DNA of 64,000 nucleotides from Megascapheus bottae (GCA_024803745.1 JANJXV010000004.1:54316358-54380357), one strand, 5' to 3'; counted from the first letter of the stretch, positions 1 through 10,018 are shown. Notes: generated by a model not told the origin, from the letters alone. Program-made: numbers and translations.

Positions 1-9
1 AGCATCATA

Positions 10-88
10 TTTTTTATATGTATTTTTATTAAAGAATTTATTAACATTGATTTTTACATCATATTTCAAATGATGGGTTTAACAAACA
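10..88 (-). mobile_element. LINE-1 3'-end stub, about 79 bp
   Basis: It matches the first 60-70 bp of the antisense LINE-1 3' end seen at 2330 and 22790. AGCATCATA at 1-9 and 89-97 is a likely target-site duplication. Confidence 0.7.
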
Positions 89-94
89 AGCATC

Positions 95-770
95 ATAATT
101 TTTTAAATGGAGACTAAAAAATCTATACAAAAAATCAGTGGAACAAAATCTGATTCTCTGAAAAATAACATTGACAAACCCCTACACAATCTGCCAAGAG
201 GAGAGGAAGCACCCCGATTTATAAGATCAAAGGTAAAAAGGGATATCACAACATAATATCCTGAGAGTCATGAAGGATTAAAAAAACTTGTGAATAAATA
301 AATGAACAGAAAATTTAGGGCTAGGAGTTTGGCCTAGTGGTAGAGTGCTTTCCTAGCACGCATGAAGACCCGGGTTCAATTCCTCAGTACCACATACATG
401 GAAAAAAGCTGGAAGTGGTGCCGTGGCTCAAGTGGTAGAGCTCTAGCCTTGACAAAGCCCCAAGGACAGTGCTCAGGCCCTGAGCTCAAGTCCAGGACTG
501 GCAAAAAAGGAAAGAAAATTTAGAAAAAAAGGATACATTTCTAGAAGCATTTGATCTACCCAAACTGAACCCATTTAAACAATGAGGCTGATGCAGTAAA
601 AAATGGAGTCTCCCAGTGAAGGGAGCCCAGAACTTGATGGATTCACAGCCAACTTGTCCCAGATATTTAAAGAACATCCATACTTTTCAGATGTTTTCAT
701 GAGATAGAAAGGGAAGGAATGATATCAAATGCATCCTATGGTATCAGCATTGTACTCTTCTAATGGACAA
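95..770 (+). mobile_element. Old LINE-1 ORF2 fragment (sense)
   Basis: Outside the nested SINE, the sequence translates in pieces to LINE-1 ORF2 just before and within the reverse transcriptase region. Readable remnants are IDKP, LDAFDLPKLN-like, PELDGFTAN-like and FHEIEREGMISNASYG. Frameshifts and stops are frequent, so it is an old dead copy. It is interrupted by the SINE at 316-508. Confidence 0.75.
316..508 (+). mobile_element. ID-dimer SINE
   Basis: First of the ID-dimer family. The left unit is an ID/tRNA-Ala-like head with A box (TGGCCTAGTGG) and B box (GGGTTCAATTCC). A second unit begins GTGGCTCAAGTGGTAGAG and ends CCAGGACTGGC plus an A-rich tail. AGAAAATTTA flanks both ends. Confidence 0.85.
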
Positions 771-1950
771 AGAAGAGTGTCTATCCGTGGAAAGCATGAT
801 TCTGTTTCAAGATTGCTGTTTTTGTACAACATGCTTTGAATGTTCAAAGGAAGAAAAAATAAACAAAGGAGGATAATTTTGAATTTTGCCTTCCTTGCAT
901 CCTTTGATTATAGAACCTATGTCACTGGATGCAAGCCATTGGGTGTTGGGACCAGGTAGTTCTTGGTTTAATCAGAAGAAGATTTGTAGGGCATGCATGG
1001 AGGGGAGACTTAAGTAGGAGGAGGTCTGTTAATGTGAAACAAAGCAAAAGAAAAGCAAAAGTGCACCCTTTAGATGGACAGGTAGGCAGGACAGGCAGCC
1101 ACCCCCTTCTGCCCCAATGCCTCTGCCCTTCCACCTCGTGTGTCAACAAGAGTGAAAATGTGAGTGTATCAACCGGAACTATCTCTGTGGCTTTTGCCAA
1201 CATCATCTCCTGCCTGGTACCCTCAAATACCTTTATTGATCTCAAGAGAAAGTGCTCTGCAGATCCCAGGAACTCAAGCTCTCACTGGAGTCTGTGGACC
1301 CAGGAGGGGTCAGTCTGAAATAGTGGATTAATGTGTCATTAGCTTCCACAGACCATTCATCAAATGCTCGCCCAGAGAAGGAGTGAAGGTCATGGCCTCG
1401 AATGATCAGACCAAGGTTGCCATTTTCTATTGTGGGAGACTATAAGGTCCTGCTATATGTCACTAACCATTCTATTAACATCAGCAGTCCAGTATGTGAT
1501 TTCTTCTCAGCATCCAAGCCATTATCCTCAGCCATTTAAGTGTCTTAACTCCCTGTCTAATTCCTATATCAAGATGTAACTCCAGTTTCTCCTGTACTTC
1601 CAAATTTGGCCCAATTGGAGGGTCTCAGAACTATTCTCATCTTCTGAAGCTGGAGCAGTCCAGGCAGGAGGTACAGGAGGTAGCTTACCAGTGTGGAAAG
1701 AGAATAGATGATACCAGCAAAAGTCCCTGAGGATTCAATGATAGAGCTAATGTGCCTCTGTGACACTTGTGAAGTGCAGGAGAGTGAGCTCCACAGCAAG
1801 CTTTAGGATAGCACTGCTGAGTTTGAGAGGCACATTCCTGCAAAAGCTTTTAATAGCTCAATGAAGTGCAAATATCCACTGGGGGAAAATTGAGAATAAG
1901 ATGTGTCAACCTGGAAAAATTTTCTCCAGGAAGATAAAAAGGGAAGCAAA
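770..1950. other. Unassigned low-repeat block
   Basis: No SINE and no recognised LINE sequence for about 1.2 kb. Open frames of 129 codons (929-1318, +) and 107 codons (922-1245, -) overlap one another and resemble no family I know. Composition is more G+C-rich than the flanks at 930-1320. It could be old repeat or unique intergenic DNA. Confidence 0.4.
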
Positions 1951-1952
1951 GA

Positions 1953-2178
1953 GTTTTTTTTTTTTTTTTTTTGAACTCGGCCTGGGTGCTGTCCCTGAGT
2001 TCTTTAGCTCAAGGGAAACACCCTACCCTTGAGCCAAACCCCACTTCTCCGTTTTCTAGAGGTTAATTGGAGATATGAGTCTCAGGTCCTTTAGTTCCCT
2101 GGGCTGGCTTTGAACCTTGATCCTCAGATTTCAGTGTCCTGAGTAGCTAGGATTACAGGAGTGAGCCACTGTGCCCAG
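1953..2178 (-). mobile_element. B1-ID SINE
   Basis: First of the B1-ID family. In sense direction a B1-like head (GTGGCTCA..TAATCCTAGCTACTCAGGAG) is followed by a spacer (TCTCCAATTAACC) and an ID-like right arm ending near the tail. Here it is antisense with a T17 tract at 1954-1972. Confidence 0.85.
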
Positions 2179-2185
2179 ATTTTTT

Positions 2186-2217
2186 AAAATTTTTTTATTT
2201 AAAGAATTTATTAACAT
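2186..2217 (-). mobile_element. Tiny LINE-1 3'-tail stub
   Basis: TTTAAAGAATTTATTAACAT matches the terminal LINE-1 sequence seen at 2330 onward. No clear target duplication is visible. Confidence 0.45.
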
Positions 2218-2327
2218 ATTTCCCATCCCTGTTCCTTTTTCTTCTATTTCATTTTAACCTGAGGGATTCTTTCGGAAATTTTCTAAGAGCTAAGTCCACA
2301 TTTGAAGAGCTTTCTTTTCTTAGATTC

Positions 2328-2750
2328 CTTTTTTAATTAAAGAATTTATTAACATTGATTTTTACATCATATTTCAAATGACGTGTTTAATAAACAAGTA
2401 TTCAAGAAGGGAATCTCTATATACAATCACTGGCACTTAGATTTTAGAACATAATTGAAATTAGCTGAAGGTTTGTATGTCATAGATACATATTAATCTG
2501 TGTAATAAAACATTATGTCTATAGAGTCATAAATTTTTATGTCTATGTAGTTGTGTTTATATTTCCAATACCGTGTCCATAGCATTGGGTATGCAAATAT
2601 TGAGTCACTGCTCTTGTACTGTTTGGATCTAATAGCTACATATTGAGGATACCATGTGCCTTTTATTCCTTTGGTCTTGACTTATCTCACTCTACATGAT
2701 TCTCTCCAGATTCATCCAAATAATGGCGAATGCCATTATTTTATTTGTTA
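2328..2750 (-). mobile_element. LINE-1 3' UTR and end of ORF2
   Basis: About 420 bp of the LINE-1 3' end, antisense. It is nearly collinear with 22785-23185 and 21942-22324, ending in the ORF2 C-terminal region. Confidence 0.8.
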
Positions 2751-2751
2751 G

Positions 2752-2965
2752 TTGTGGGGCTTGAATTCAGGGCCTAGGCACTGTCCCTGAGCGCTTTTGC
2801 TCAAGGAGAGTGCTCTAACTTTCAGCAACAATTCTATTTTTGATTTTTCAGTGGTTAATTGGAGATAACAGTTTCACCAGGACTTTTCTGCCCAGGTTGG
2901 CTTCAAACAGCAATCCTCAGATCTCAGCCTCCTGAGTAGCTAGGATTACAGGTGTGAGCTGCAGC
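2752..2965 (-). mobile_element. B1-ID SINE
   Basis: A diverged copy lying directly against the LINE-1 end, reading from TGGGGCTTGAATTCAGGG to CTAGGATTACAGGTGTGAGC. Confidence 0.7.
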
Positions 2966-3065
2966 ACCACTTCTTGCTTTTTCTGTTTATGTAGTACTGA
3001 GGATGGAACCCAGGGCTTCATGCATGCTAGGCAAGGACTCTACCACTGAGTCAGTTCACCAGCTC
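2966..3065 (-). mobile_element. ID-dimer SINE fragment
   Basis: Only the left unit is present (GCACCACTTCTTGCTTTTTC to TGAGTCAGTTCACCAGC). Confidence 0.6.
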
Positions 3066-3155
3066 TGTTTGTTTTAATTATTATAAAGGTGATGTACAGA
3101 GGGGTTACAGTTACTGAAGTCAGGTAAAGAGCACATTTCTTTTTGGAAACGAGGT
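3066..3155 (-). mobile_element. LINE-1 3'-end fragment, second 3'-UTR type
   Basis: TGATGTACAGAGGGGTTACAGTTAC with TTTCTTTTTGGA also occurs in diverged form at 6020-6085 and 32130-32175, and in the other orientation at 43190-43250. I read it as another LINE-1 subfamily's 3' UTR. Confidence 0.5.
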
Positions 3156-3177
3156 TTCTTTTTATGTTTTTTGTTTT

Positions 3178-3367
3178 TCTTTTGCCAGCTCTGGGGCTTC
3201 AACGCAGGGTCCGGGCACTATTCCTGTGCTTCTTTTGCTCAAGTTGTTAATTGGAGATAAGAGTTTCATAGGGACTTTTCTGCCCTGGCTGGCTTCAAAC
3301 TTCGATCCTCAGATCTCAGCCTCTTGAGTAGCTAGGATTGTAGGTTTGAGTTACTAGTGCCTGGCAG
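3178..3367 (-). mobile_element. B1-ID SINE
   Basis: It carries a shortened right arm: the ID portion from the CTCAAG motif joins directly to GTTAATTGGAGATAAGAG. Confidence 0.75.
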
Positions 3368-3828
3368 GAAGTTTTTTTCTTTGTTGCTGGTGTGTTACAG
3401 CTCGATTCTTGAATAAACATTAAGTCAGCTTATGATGTGCCTCACAAGTAATCTGCCAATGAGAATTACAGAAATTGCAAAATCTTACTCCTCTTTAGCC
3501 AAGCACGTATGATCCATTGTGTATGTGTTCTCAAGACAAAACTTGCTACCTTGGCAGTAGGTTAACATTGTTCAACTTGATTAACATTCTTTCAGAGTTT
3601 GTAGGTTCTTGGCAATTGGAGTAGCCACTTGTTTTACTTAATTGCCATTACCTGAAGGAAAACAAGCTTGAAAATAAACTTTTCCTGTCTTAAAACCAGA
3701 AGTTACAGTCTGAAGCAAAGCCTCTGTGGGTTTGCTCAAGGACAACTAGGTGACAAGAGTTGGGGGCACTATCTTCTTTGATTACATTTCAGAAGATGGT
3801 TTTGTAGACTAGTAAGAGGCTCACTTGG

Positions 3829-3831
<3 letters not shown>

Positions 3832-3878
<47 letters not shown>
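3832..3878. repeat. (GT)n microsatellite
   Basis: An uninterrupted GT run that directly abuts the tail position of the antisense SINE that follows. Confidence 0.95.
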
Positions 3879-3880
<2 letters not shown>

Positions 3881-4090
3881 ATGCACACTGCTACTGGGGC
3901 TTGAACTCAGGGTCATGTGCTGACCCTTAGCTTTTTCATGCAGGCTGGTGCTATGCACATATCTACTCTGGCTTTGGGGGATTTAATTGGAGAGAATAAT
4001 CTCTTAGACTTTCCCACCTAAACTGACTTTGAACTGTGATATTCAGATCTCAGCCTCCTGATTGGCTAACATTACAGGTGTAAGCTACCA
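3879..4090 (-). mobile_element. Diverged B1-ID SINE
   Basis: CTACTGGGGCTTGAACTCAG to CAGCCTCCTGATTGGCTAAC and ACAGGTGTAAGC are recognisable. The middle is degraded. Confidence 0.65.
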
Positions 4091-4609
4091 ACACTGTCTC
4101 ACTTGGCTTTTAAAAGATTTATATGATCGTCAAAGTTAGGAGAAAGGATTTATTTAAGTTTTCTCAGGTAAAATGCTTTAAGGAAAGGAAGGTGGTAAGG
4201 AACTCTCCTTTTTTCAGCGGTCATGTTTAGTCTTTCTGCCATCCATTTCTCTTGTTAAGATAGATGTTAGATGGAAGAATTTACAAAGGAAGAGAAGAAA
4301 CAGTCAATAAAGGAGATGGTATCATATTAGAGAGAGTAAGTTGGAGGTTTCAGGAAGCCAGAGAGGAGGGAGCTATATTGGTAGCTATTTAACATTTTTT
4401 TCTTTAAACCAGACAGCAAAAACCTAGAATCAGGAGCCATGTAGGCAGAAATACTTACTAGGCAAGGGATTCCTGGAAGGGAGAGAAGCTTCCCACTCAC
4501 TTACATGGCATTCTCCTATTTTATCTTCTGCTGTGGGAAAATGTGTGCCATGTGTCCTTTCTGTGTGTAGCTCTCAGGATGGAAAAGATGCAACCTGGTA
4601 GTGGAATAA

Positions 4610-4610
<1 letters not shown>
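4091..4610. other. Upstream DNA without recognised features
   Basis: Mixed-composition sequence with no SINE, no LINE match and no plausible exon. Confidence 0.4.
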
Positions 4611-4613
<3 letters not shown>

Positions 4614-4645
<32 letters not shown>

Positions 4646-4669
4646 GCACGCACGCACGCACACACACAC
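4614..4669. repeat. (CA)n/(CG-CA)n microsatellite
   Basis: A CA run with an internal block of CGCA repeats (4640-4658), consistent with CpG-forming mutation within the array. Confidence 0.95.
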
Positions 4670-4734
4670 GACCTTAGAGTCAACAGCAACTGCTTACTAG
4701 TGGCATGAAGCTCTCCTTGTGCTAGGGCTAAGAT

Positions 4735-4983
4735 TCTTCTTTTTTTATTTTTTTGTGGGTCATGAGTCTTGAACTCTGGGCCTGGGCGTTGTCCCTGAGC
4801 TCTTCAGTTCAAGGCTACTAGCCTACCCCTAGAGCCACAGCTCCACTTTCCCTTTTTTTCAGTGATTAAGTGGAGATCAGAGTCTCAGGTTCTTTAGTGC
4901 CTAGGCTGACTTTGAACTGAGATCCTCAGATCTCAGCCTCCTGAGTAGCTAGGGTTAGTTGCATGAGCTACCACTCCTGGCTG
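4735..4983 (-). mobile_element. B1-ID SINE
   Basis: Full-length antisense copy from the T-rich tract at 4738 to GCTACCACTCCTGGCTG. Confidence 0.85.
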
Positions 4984-5329
4984 GGTTGTATCAATTTTTA
5001 CAGGATAGTTTCCAAGGGTTTTCTTATAAGAGGAGGGTGAGTTATCCTTCCACTATACAAGGCTCATCTTTTCCATCCTTGGATGAAGAACGAGGGTGAA
5101 ACATTTGACCACTTTGGACATGGCACACACTCTACCCTGCCAGAGGGAAGGGAGCTAGTTGGGTATCATTTGGGTAGATTGCTAGTCTCTAAGGAGACTG
5201 GGTCTTGTGCTGTAGGGAAGAATGACAATTCCACTAAAAGATGTGAATAGTTGTAATTGTGGCTTAGGTTGCCTCAAAGAAATAGCCAATGAGCTTTCTT
5301 TGTTTTATTTATTTTGATTAAAAAATTGT

Positions 5330-5515
5330 TTTAACCAGTCCTGGGGTTTGAACTCAGGGCCTAGGCACTGTCCCTGAGCTCCCTTTGCTCAAGGCTAGCA
5401 CTCTACCACTTAAGCCATAGTGCTTCTGGCTTTTTCTGTGTATAAAGTTCTGAGGAATCAAAACCAGGGCTTCATACATGTTAGGCAAACACTCTACCAC
5501 AAAGCTACAGTCCCA
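5330..5515 (-). mobile_element. ID-dimer SINE
   Basis: Both units are present, from AACCAGTCCTGGGGTTTGAA to the left-unit end CTACAGTCCCAGA. Confidence 0.8.
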
Positions 5516-5539
5516 GACTATCTTACTTATTTATTTTAA

Positions 5540-5695
5540 ATTTTTGTTGTACTGATGTTTGAACTCGGATAAACTGGTGGTCTTTTGCTACGGTTATCTT
5601 TCTTATAGAGTCTTATGATTTTATGTAGGGCTGGCTTCAGTCAGTGGCCCTTCTGTTGTTATTACTATAGGTATGAACCATTGTGCCAGCTTGTT
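5540..5695 (-). mobile_element. B1/B1-ID relic
   Basis: Weak but collinear with the B1-ID consensus (GTTTGAACTC, GAGTCTTATGA, GGCTGGCTTCAG, TATGAACCATTGTGCC). Confidence 0.45.
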
Positions 5696-5734
5696 CTGAG
5701 ATAGTCTCAACACAATTAAAAAATTACTTTATTG

Positions 5735-6010
5735 CGGGGCTTGGTGGCTCACACCTGTAATCCTATCTACTCAGGAGGCTGAGATCTGAGGATCAAGGTT
5801 CAAAGCCAGCTGGAGCACAAAAGGACCTGAGACTCTTATCTCCAACTAACTTCTAGAAAATCGGAAATGAGGCTTGGCTCAAGGGTAGGATGGTAGCATT
5901 GAGCTGAAGAGCTCTGGGACAACACCCAGGCCCAACGGTAGGGTGGTAACCGTAAGCTGAAGAGCTCAGAGATGGTGCCCAGGCCTAGTTCAAGCCTCAG
6001 GACCCACACA
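5735..6010 (+). mobile_element. B1-ID SINE with duplicated right arm
   Basis: The ID-like arm (GGGTAGG.TGGTA..GAGCTGAAGAGCTC) occurs twice in tandem. A 17-bp target duplication, AAAAAATTACTTTATTG, lies at 5718-5734 and 6011-6027. Confidence 0.85.
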
Positions 6011-6017
6011 AAAAAAT

Positions 6018-6600
6018 TACTTTATTGTTAATATAGATGTGATATACAAAGGGGTTGTATTTACATGAGTCAGATAATAAGTATATTTCTTTTTTCTTTT
6101 TTGTCGGTCATTGGGCTTGAACTCTGGGCCTGGGCACTGTCCCTGAGCTCTTCAGCTCTAGGCTAGGCCTCTGTCACTTGAGCCACAGCTCCACTTCTGG
6201 TTTCCTAGTGTTAATTGGAGATGAGAGTCTCATATACTTTCCTGCCTCTGCTGGCTTTGGACTGTGATCCTCAGATATCAGCCTTCTGAGTAGCTAGGAT
6301 TAATAGGAGTGAGCCACCGGCCCACGCAAGTATATTTCTTTTCATACAGTGTCATCTATTCCACATTTTCTTCTGTTCTATCGCTCCCATCTCCACCCTT
6401 GGGCTGAATAGTTCACTTTCATCAATGTCTAGTGTGTTCCACTGCTGCACTTGTAATCCTTTCTCCTCCAGTTCTGTGCGTCTCCCTACCCTCTTGCAGA
6501 TACATAGTTGTCAACTCACTATTAGGATTAAAAAAAACGTTCCCTGTATCCTTATATTCTTGCAGTTTATGTAGCATTGGTGCTTAAAGTCAAACTGTTG
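6018..6600 (-). mobile_element. Possible LINE-1 3'-UTR fragment interrupted by a SINE
   Basis: TATAGATGTGATATACAAAGGGGTTG matches the type noted at 3066 and 32130, and resumes after the inner SINE with CTCCCATCTCCACCC. Its right boundary is vague. Confidence 0.4.
6093..6327 (-). mobile_element. B1-ID SINE
   Basis: AAGTATATTTCTTTT lies immediately on both sides (near 6078 and 6328), a 15-bp target duplication. Confidence 0.85.
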
Positions 6601-6854
6601 CAGTATAATTACCACCATCTAGTTTTATATCTAATAATTTAATGATTTAGGCTGATAACTAGCCTTGTTATGGCGTTTATAAAATGCTTCCAAACACCTC
6701 TGCTTTGCTTGGAGGGCAAATAAAAAGGGCTATTTATTTGGTAGGCTGAGAACACCGCCAGAAATTTCCCACTGGACAAATCCCGCTCTGTAATTTGCAC
6801 ATATAGATATCATTATGACACAGGCCTTTCAAGACTTCAAAATATGCTTTGAGG

Positions 6855-7025
6855 GTCGGGAGTTTGGCCTAGTGGTAGAGTGCTTGCCTAGCATACATGA
6901 AGACCCGGGGTTAAGTCCTCGGTACCACATACATAGAAAACATGCCAGAAGTGGTGCTGTGGCGCCAGCCTTGAGAAAACCCAAGGATAAAGCTCTGGCC
7001 CCAAGCCCCATCCCAGGATTGGAAA
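6855..7025 (+). mobile_element. ID-dimer SINE
   Basis: The second unit is internally shortened between GTGGTGCTGTGG and CGCCAGCCTTGAG. ATGCTTTG flanks it. Confidence 0.8.
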
Positions 7026-7388
7026 AAAAAATGCTTTGGAACTTTGCTCCATAAATGGCAGACAAAACTCCAGCACTATTTGAAATCATTTCCCATGCTA
7101 CACCGATCCTCTCCAATGCTTTTTTTTTATCAACAGCCTTTCATCGTTAGGACCTCTCTGATCCACCTTAGGGAGAATTTCCTCAAATACTAATAGAAGC
7201 CGGATAAGGCCAGGATAGCAGATTTGAGCTACGATTAACTATGGTTTTCATCCGTCACCTATGCCTTTATGAAAGCGGCAGGGTAGTACGCGGTAGAAAA
7301 TTCCCGGGTTCCTCTATATTTTGGTGTTTCTCTCCCTGGTGTACTTGGAAGACATAAAAAAGGGATCTAGTCTCCCGCCTGAGCCATC

Positions 7389-7398
7389 GCGCATGCGC
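7389..7398. promoter_or_regulatory. Putative NRF1 site
   Basis: GCGCATGCGC is a perfect palindrome equal to the core NRF1 recognition element. It lies about 380 bp upstream of the RNGTT ATG in the CpG island. Confidence 0.6.
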
Positions 7399-7443
7399 AA
7401 AGGCAGACTAGGCGCGCTCTAGTCTTTTGCGCCCGTCGGGGCT

Positions 7444-7456
7444 GGGCGGGGCGGGG
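7444..7456 (+). promoter_or_regulatory. Overlapping GC boxes (SP/KLF type)
   Basis: GGGCGGGGCGGGG contains two overlapping GGGCGG-type sites. More G-rich sequence with GGGGCG follows to about 7490. Confidence 0.6.
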
Positions 7457-7774
7457 AGGGACGAGGCGTGACGGGGCGTGGTTTGGAAAGACCTGCTCCG
7501 CCCACTTGAGGGTCCTATTCTTCCCCTCTGACCTCGGAAATAAGGGGGCGGACCTTCAGAGGCGGAAGTCGCGGTGCATTGTGGGCTCGCCTCGAGCTTT
7601 AGAGTTGAGCCTGAATGAAAGTGGCGCGGCGTCTCTGACGTTAGTCCAGATAGGAGCCCGAGGCTTCTGGGTCTCTGCTAGGGTTCGCGGACTTCGATCT
7701 TCGGTGGTCGGCGGGCCGAGGCCTCGAGTTGGGGGCAGCCTACGAAGGAGGGCGGCTCTGGGTGGCCCGGAGCC

Positions 7775-7838
7775 ATGGCTCACAACAAGATCCCGCCGCG
7801 GTGGCTGAACTGTCCGCGGCGCGGGCAGCCGGTGGCAG
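7775..7838 (+). CDS. RNGTT: RNGTT exon 1 (coding part), mRNA capping enzyme
   Basis: RNGTT is the bifunctional nuclear enzyme that starts 5' cap formation on RNA polymerase II transcripts. Its N-terminal RNA triphosphatase removes the gamma phosphate, and its C-terminal guanylyltransferase adds GMP. This exon encodes residues 1-21 plus the first base of codon 22, beginning [17 protein letters not shown], which I recognise as the conserved mammalian N terminus. The start is the first ATG of that frame, with G at -3 and G at +4 (a good Kozak context). The exon ends in GCAG before GTAACC. It lies in a CpG island. Intron 1 runs 7839-13046 (5.2 kb). The reading frame continues open into the intron only as an artefact. 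Identification is very secure because all eight exons join in phase. Confidence 0.97.
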
Positions 7839-8110
7839 GTAACCGGGAAGGGACCGCCTGCGCCCGGCCGGCCGGCTCACTTCCCGGGGCGGCTGCCGGG
7901 GCCGCGCTGGGCTCGGCGGAGGGCGTCGGGGGTCGGGGCTGGAGCCGCGGCTGGGGGCGGGTCAGCCGCCTGGCGTCCCCGCCCGGGGAAGGCTGAGGGT
8001 GCGAAGGTAAACGAGGGGCGTGGGGCCGGAGCCGAGCCCCCGGGAACTCCGCGGCGAGCACCGGGAAGCCTGTCAGGGTTCCCCCGGCCCCTCCGAAGGA
8101 GGGGAGCTGG
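7839..8110. promoter_or_regulatory. 3' part of the CpG island in intron 1
   Basis: The first 270 bp of intron 1 remain CpG-dense and G+C-rich, then base composition drops abruptly after about 8150. No coding signal other than exon 1 is seen; long open frames here follow from high G+C. Confidence 0.7.
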
Positions 8111-8365
8111 GAGGAGAGGGGCTGTTCCTGGGCAGCCGAGTGTGTTGACGTTGAGCCGGGGAATAGGGAGGATTTTTGTTTCTGCTTTTAAAATGACTTT
8201 TGCGAATTCGACACGTTTTTCTTTTTAAACGCACGGTCAACTTTTACTGAAGTGTACAGCTTGATGAAGTTGGGGAACACTCCTGAAACCATCCTACTTG
8301 TTAAGCCAAAACTCTCCAGGATTATCTGAAATAAAGTTTTTTACTTATTTGTTTGTTTGTTTATT

Positions 8366-8462
8366 TAAAAGACAGGATCTCACAGTATAACCCGGGTTGT
8401 CATCAAACTGTGTAGCTTAGGCTGGCCTGTAATTCAGATGCTCCTATCCCAGCCTCCGCAGT
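8366..8462 (-). mobile_element. B1 relic
   Basis: GACAGGATCTCACAGTATAACCC and TTAGGCTGGCCTGTAATTCA match antisense B1/7SL SINE sequence without an ID arm. Confidence 0.6.
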
Positions 8463-8599
8463 GTCTTGTTCACTATGCTTGGAGTTAGTGAGATTTTACA
8501 AATGCTAGCCTCAAAAGGACAAAGCTTCAAAACTACCGGCAGCAAGGCTTTCTACAGCAAGGTGGAACTGTTTGGGCTGGACTTAGGAACTCAAAACAT

Positions 8600-8770
8600 T
8601 TTTTTTTTGCCAGTCCTTGGGCTTGAGCACTGTCCTTCTTGGGCTTTCTCAAGGCTAGAGATGTACCACTAGAGTCACATCACCACTTCTAGATTTTTCT
8701 ATATATGTGATACCGAGGAATTGAACCCAGGTCTTTGAGCATGCTAGGGAAGCAAACTCCGGGCCCGCAT
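8600..8770 (-). mobile_element. ID-dimer SINE
   Basis: Reads from TTTTTTTTGCCAGTCCTTGG to CTCCGGGCCCGC. Parts of the second unit are missing. Confidence 0.8.
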
Positions 8771-9350
8771 TTTTTTTTAATAATAAAATTTGCAGAGGAA
8801 TACATGAGTTTATTTTGGCCATACGCAAGCAGTGTTGATTAATACAGATTTTAAGTTGGGAGGATAGTATATAAGAAAAGTATTGGTTGCTTCTGGATTG
8901 ATTGAAGTTGATCTGGAAAGTTATTTTATAAACCAACAATTTAGGATGGAGGAAGCTTTCGACATACATTTGGAAACTTGGCATATTTATTTTTTGTTCC
9001 AATTACTACATTGTTTAACTTATTTCCCCTAACTCTTTCTACATATTGTCCTAGGACAGTATGTAGAACATCTCAGAATTTTTCTCTTTACCATCCCTTC
9101 CAAGTTTTCTATGTCTTTTGGTAATTGTTTTCTAAGGTAATTATTTTCTGTTATTTCAGTCACTATTACATTGCATTTTCTAGAATTTTTCTAATAAATG
9201 GAAACATTATACACTCGTTTTGGTTTGGCTTTGCTCTGCATTATTTTTGAGACTCAGACTTTTGAATGTATTAGAAGGTCATTGCTTTTTATTCACTGTT
9301 TTGAACACACCATATTCTGTTTATTCAATTATTCAATTACTGGGCTGTTG
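8771..9350. other. Intron 1 segment without recognised repeats
   Basis: AT-rich intronic DNA. No exon-like segment with splice signals was noted. Confidence 0.4.
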
Positions 9351-9354
9351 CCAT

Positions 9355-9548
9355 TTTTTTTTTTTTGTGCCTGTCCTGGGGCTTGAACTCAGGGCATGGG
9401 CACTATCCTTGGCCTTTGTCAAAGCTAGTGCTCTACCACTTGAGCCACAGCACTTCTGGCCTTTTCTGTGTATGTGGTACTGCGGAATCAAACCGGGGTC
9501 TTGGTGCATGCTAGGCAAGCACTCTACCAGTAGGCCACACTCCCGGTC
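9355..9548 (-). mobile_element. ID-dimer SINE
   Basis: A complete antisense copy, TTTTTTTTTTTTGTGCCTGTC to CACACTCCCGGTCC. It adjoins the 5' half of a B1-ID element and may have inserted into it. Confidence 0.85.
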
Positions 9549-9692
9549 CTAACTTTTGGCTTTTTAAGTAATTTATCGGAGATAAGAATCTCAGATTTAT
9601 TTTCCTGCCCAGGCCGGCTTTGAACTGTGATCCTTAGATCTCAGCCTCCTGAGAGGCTGGGATTACAGGCATGAGCCACCGTTGCTTGAATT
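9549..9692 (-). mobile_element. B1-ID SINE, left part
   Basis: TTTATCGGAGATAAGAATCTC through GGGATTACAGGCATGAGCCACC. The ID arm is absent at this end. Confidence 0.75.
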
Positions 9693-9769
9693 GATTTTTT
9701 TTAAATTAGTTTTGGGATATTTGAGACCACAGAAACTAGCTTCTAAATTATTGTGACTAAGTCACTGAA

Positions 9770-9885
9770 TTTTTTTTTTTTTTTTTTTGTAATGCTACTG
9801 AGGCTTGAGTTCTTCCTGGAACTGCTAGTCAGAGCTGCTTGACATTCTACTGTTTGAGGCATGAGCTATGCTATGCCTCCAGCCT
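9770..9885 (-). mobile_element. SINE relic
   Basis: A T19 tract followed by CTACTGAGGCTTGAGTTC and GAGGCATGAGCTATGC. This looks like a strongly deleted antisense SINE. Confidence 0.45.
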
Positions 9886-10018
9886 ATCACTAAACTTATG
9901 GGTGTGATTAGTTATAGAACCTCAAGCTTCCTGACAACCAACTGGATCTCTGCTAGTATTCAATACTGCTTTTTATTTGTGATGCTTATTGGAGGTGAAG
10001 TTAAATGTAATTGAATTC

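Larger units (their letters stand above)
7370..7774 (+). promoter_or_regulatory. RNGTT: RNGTT CpG-island promoter and 5' UTR
   Basis: A TATA-less, G+C-rich segment immediately upstream of the RNGTT start codon, in sharp contrast to the AT-rich flanks. CpG density stays high from here to about 8110. It holds an NRF1-type palindrome, tandem GC boxes, a CGGAAGT ETS core (7563-7569) and a TGACG half-site (7636-7640). The transcription start cannot be fixed from sequence; 7560-7620 is a plausible zone. This is typical of a constitutively expressed housekeeping gene. Confidence 0.8.

Noticed and set aside
6850..6920. tRNA gene (A and B boxes present)
   Set aside because: The boxes belong to the ID-dimer SINE head. 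There is no cloverleaf with paired acceptor ends, and the same sequence recurs dozens of times.
7506..8061. Open frames of 75-100 codons on both strands around exon 1
   Set aside because: High G+C depletes stop codons. Only the 64-nt exon 1 frame matches a known protein.
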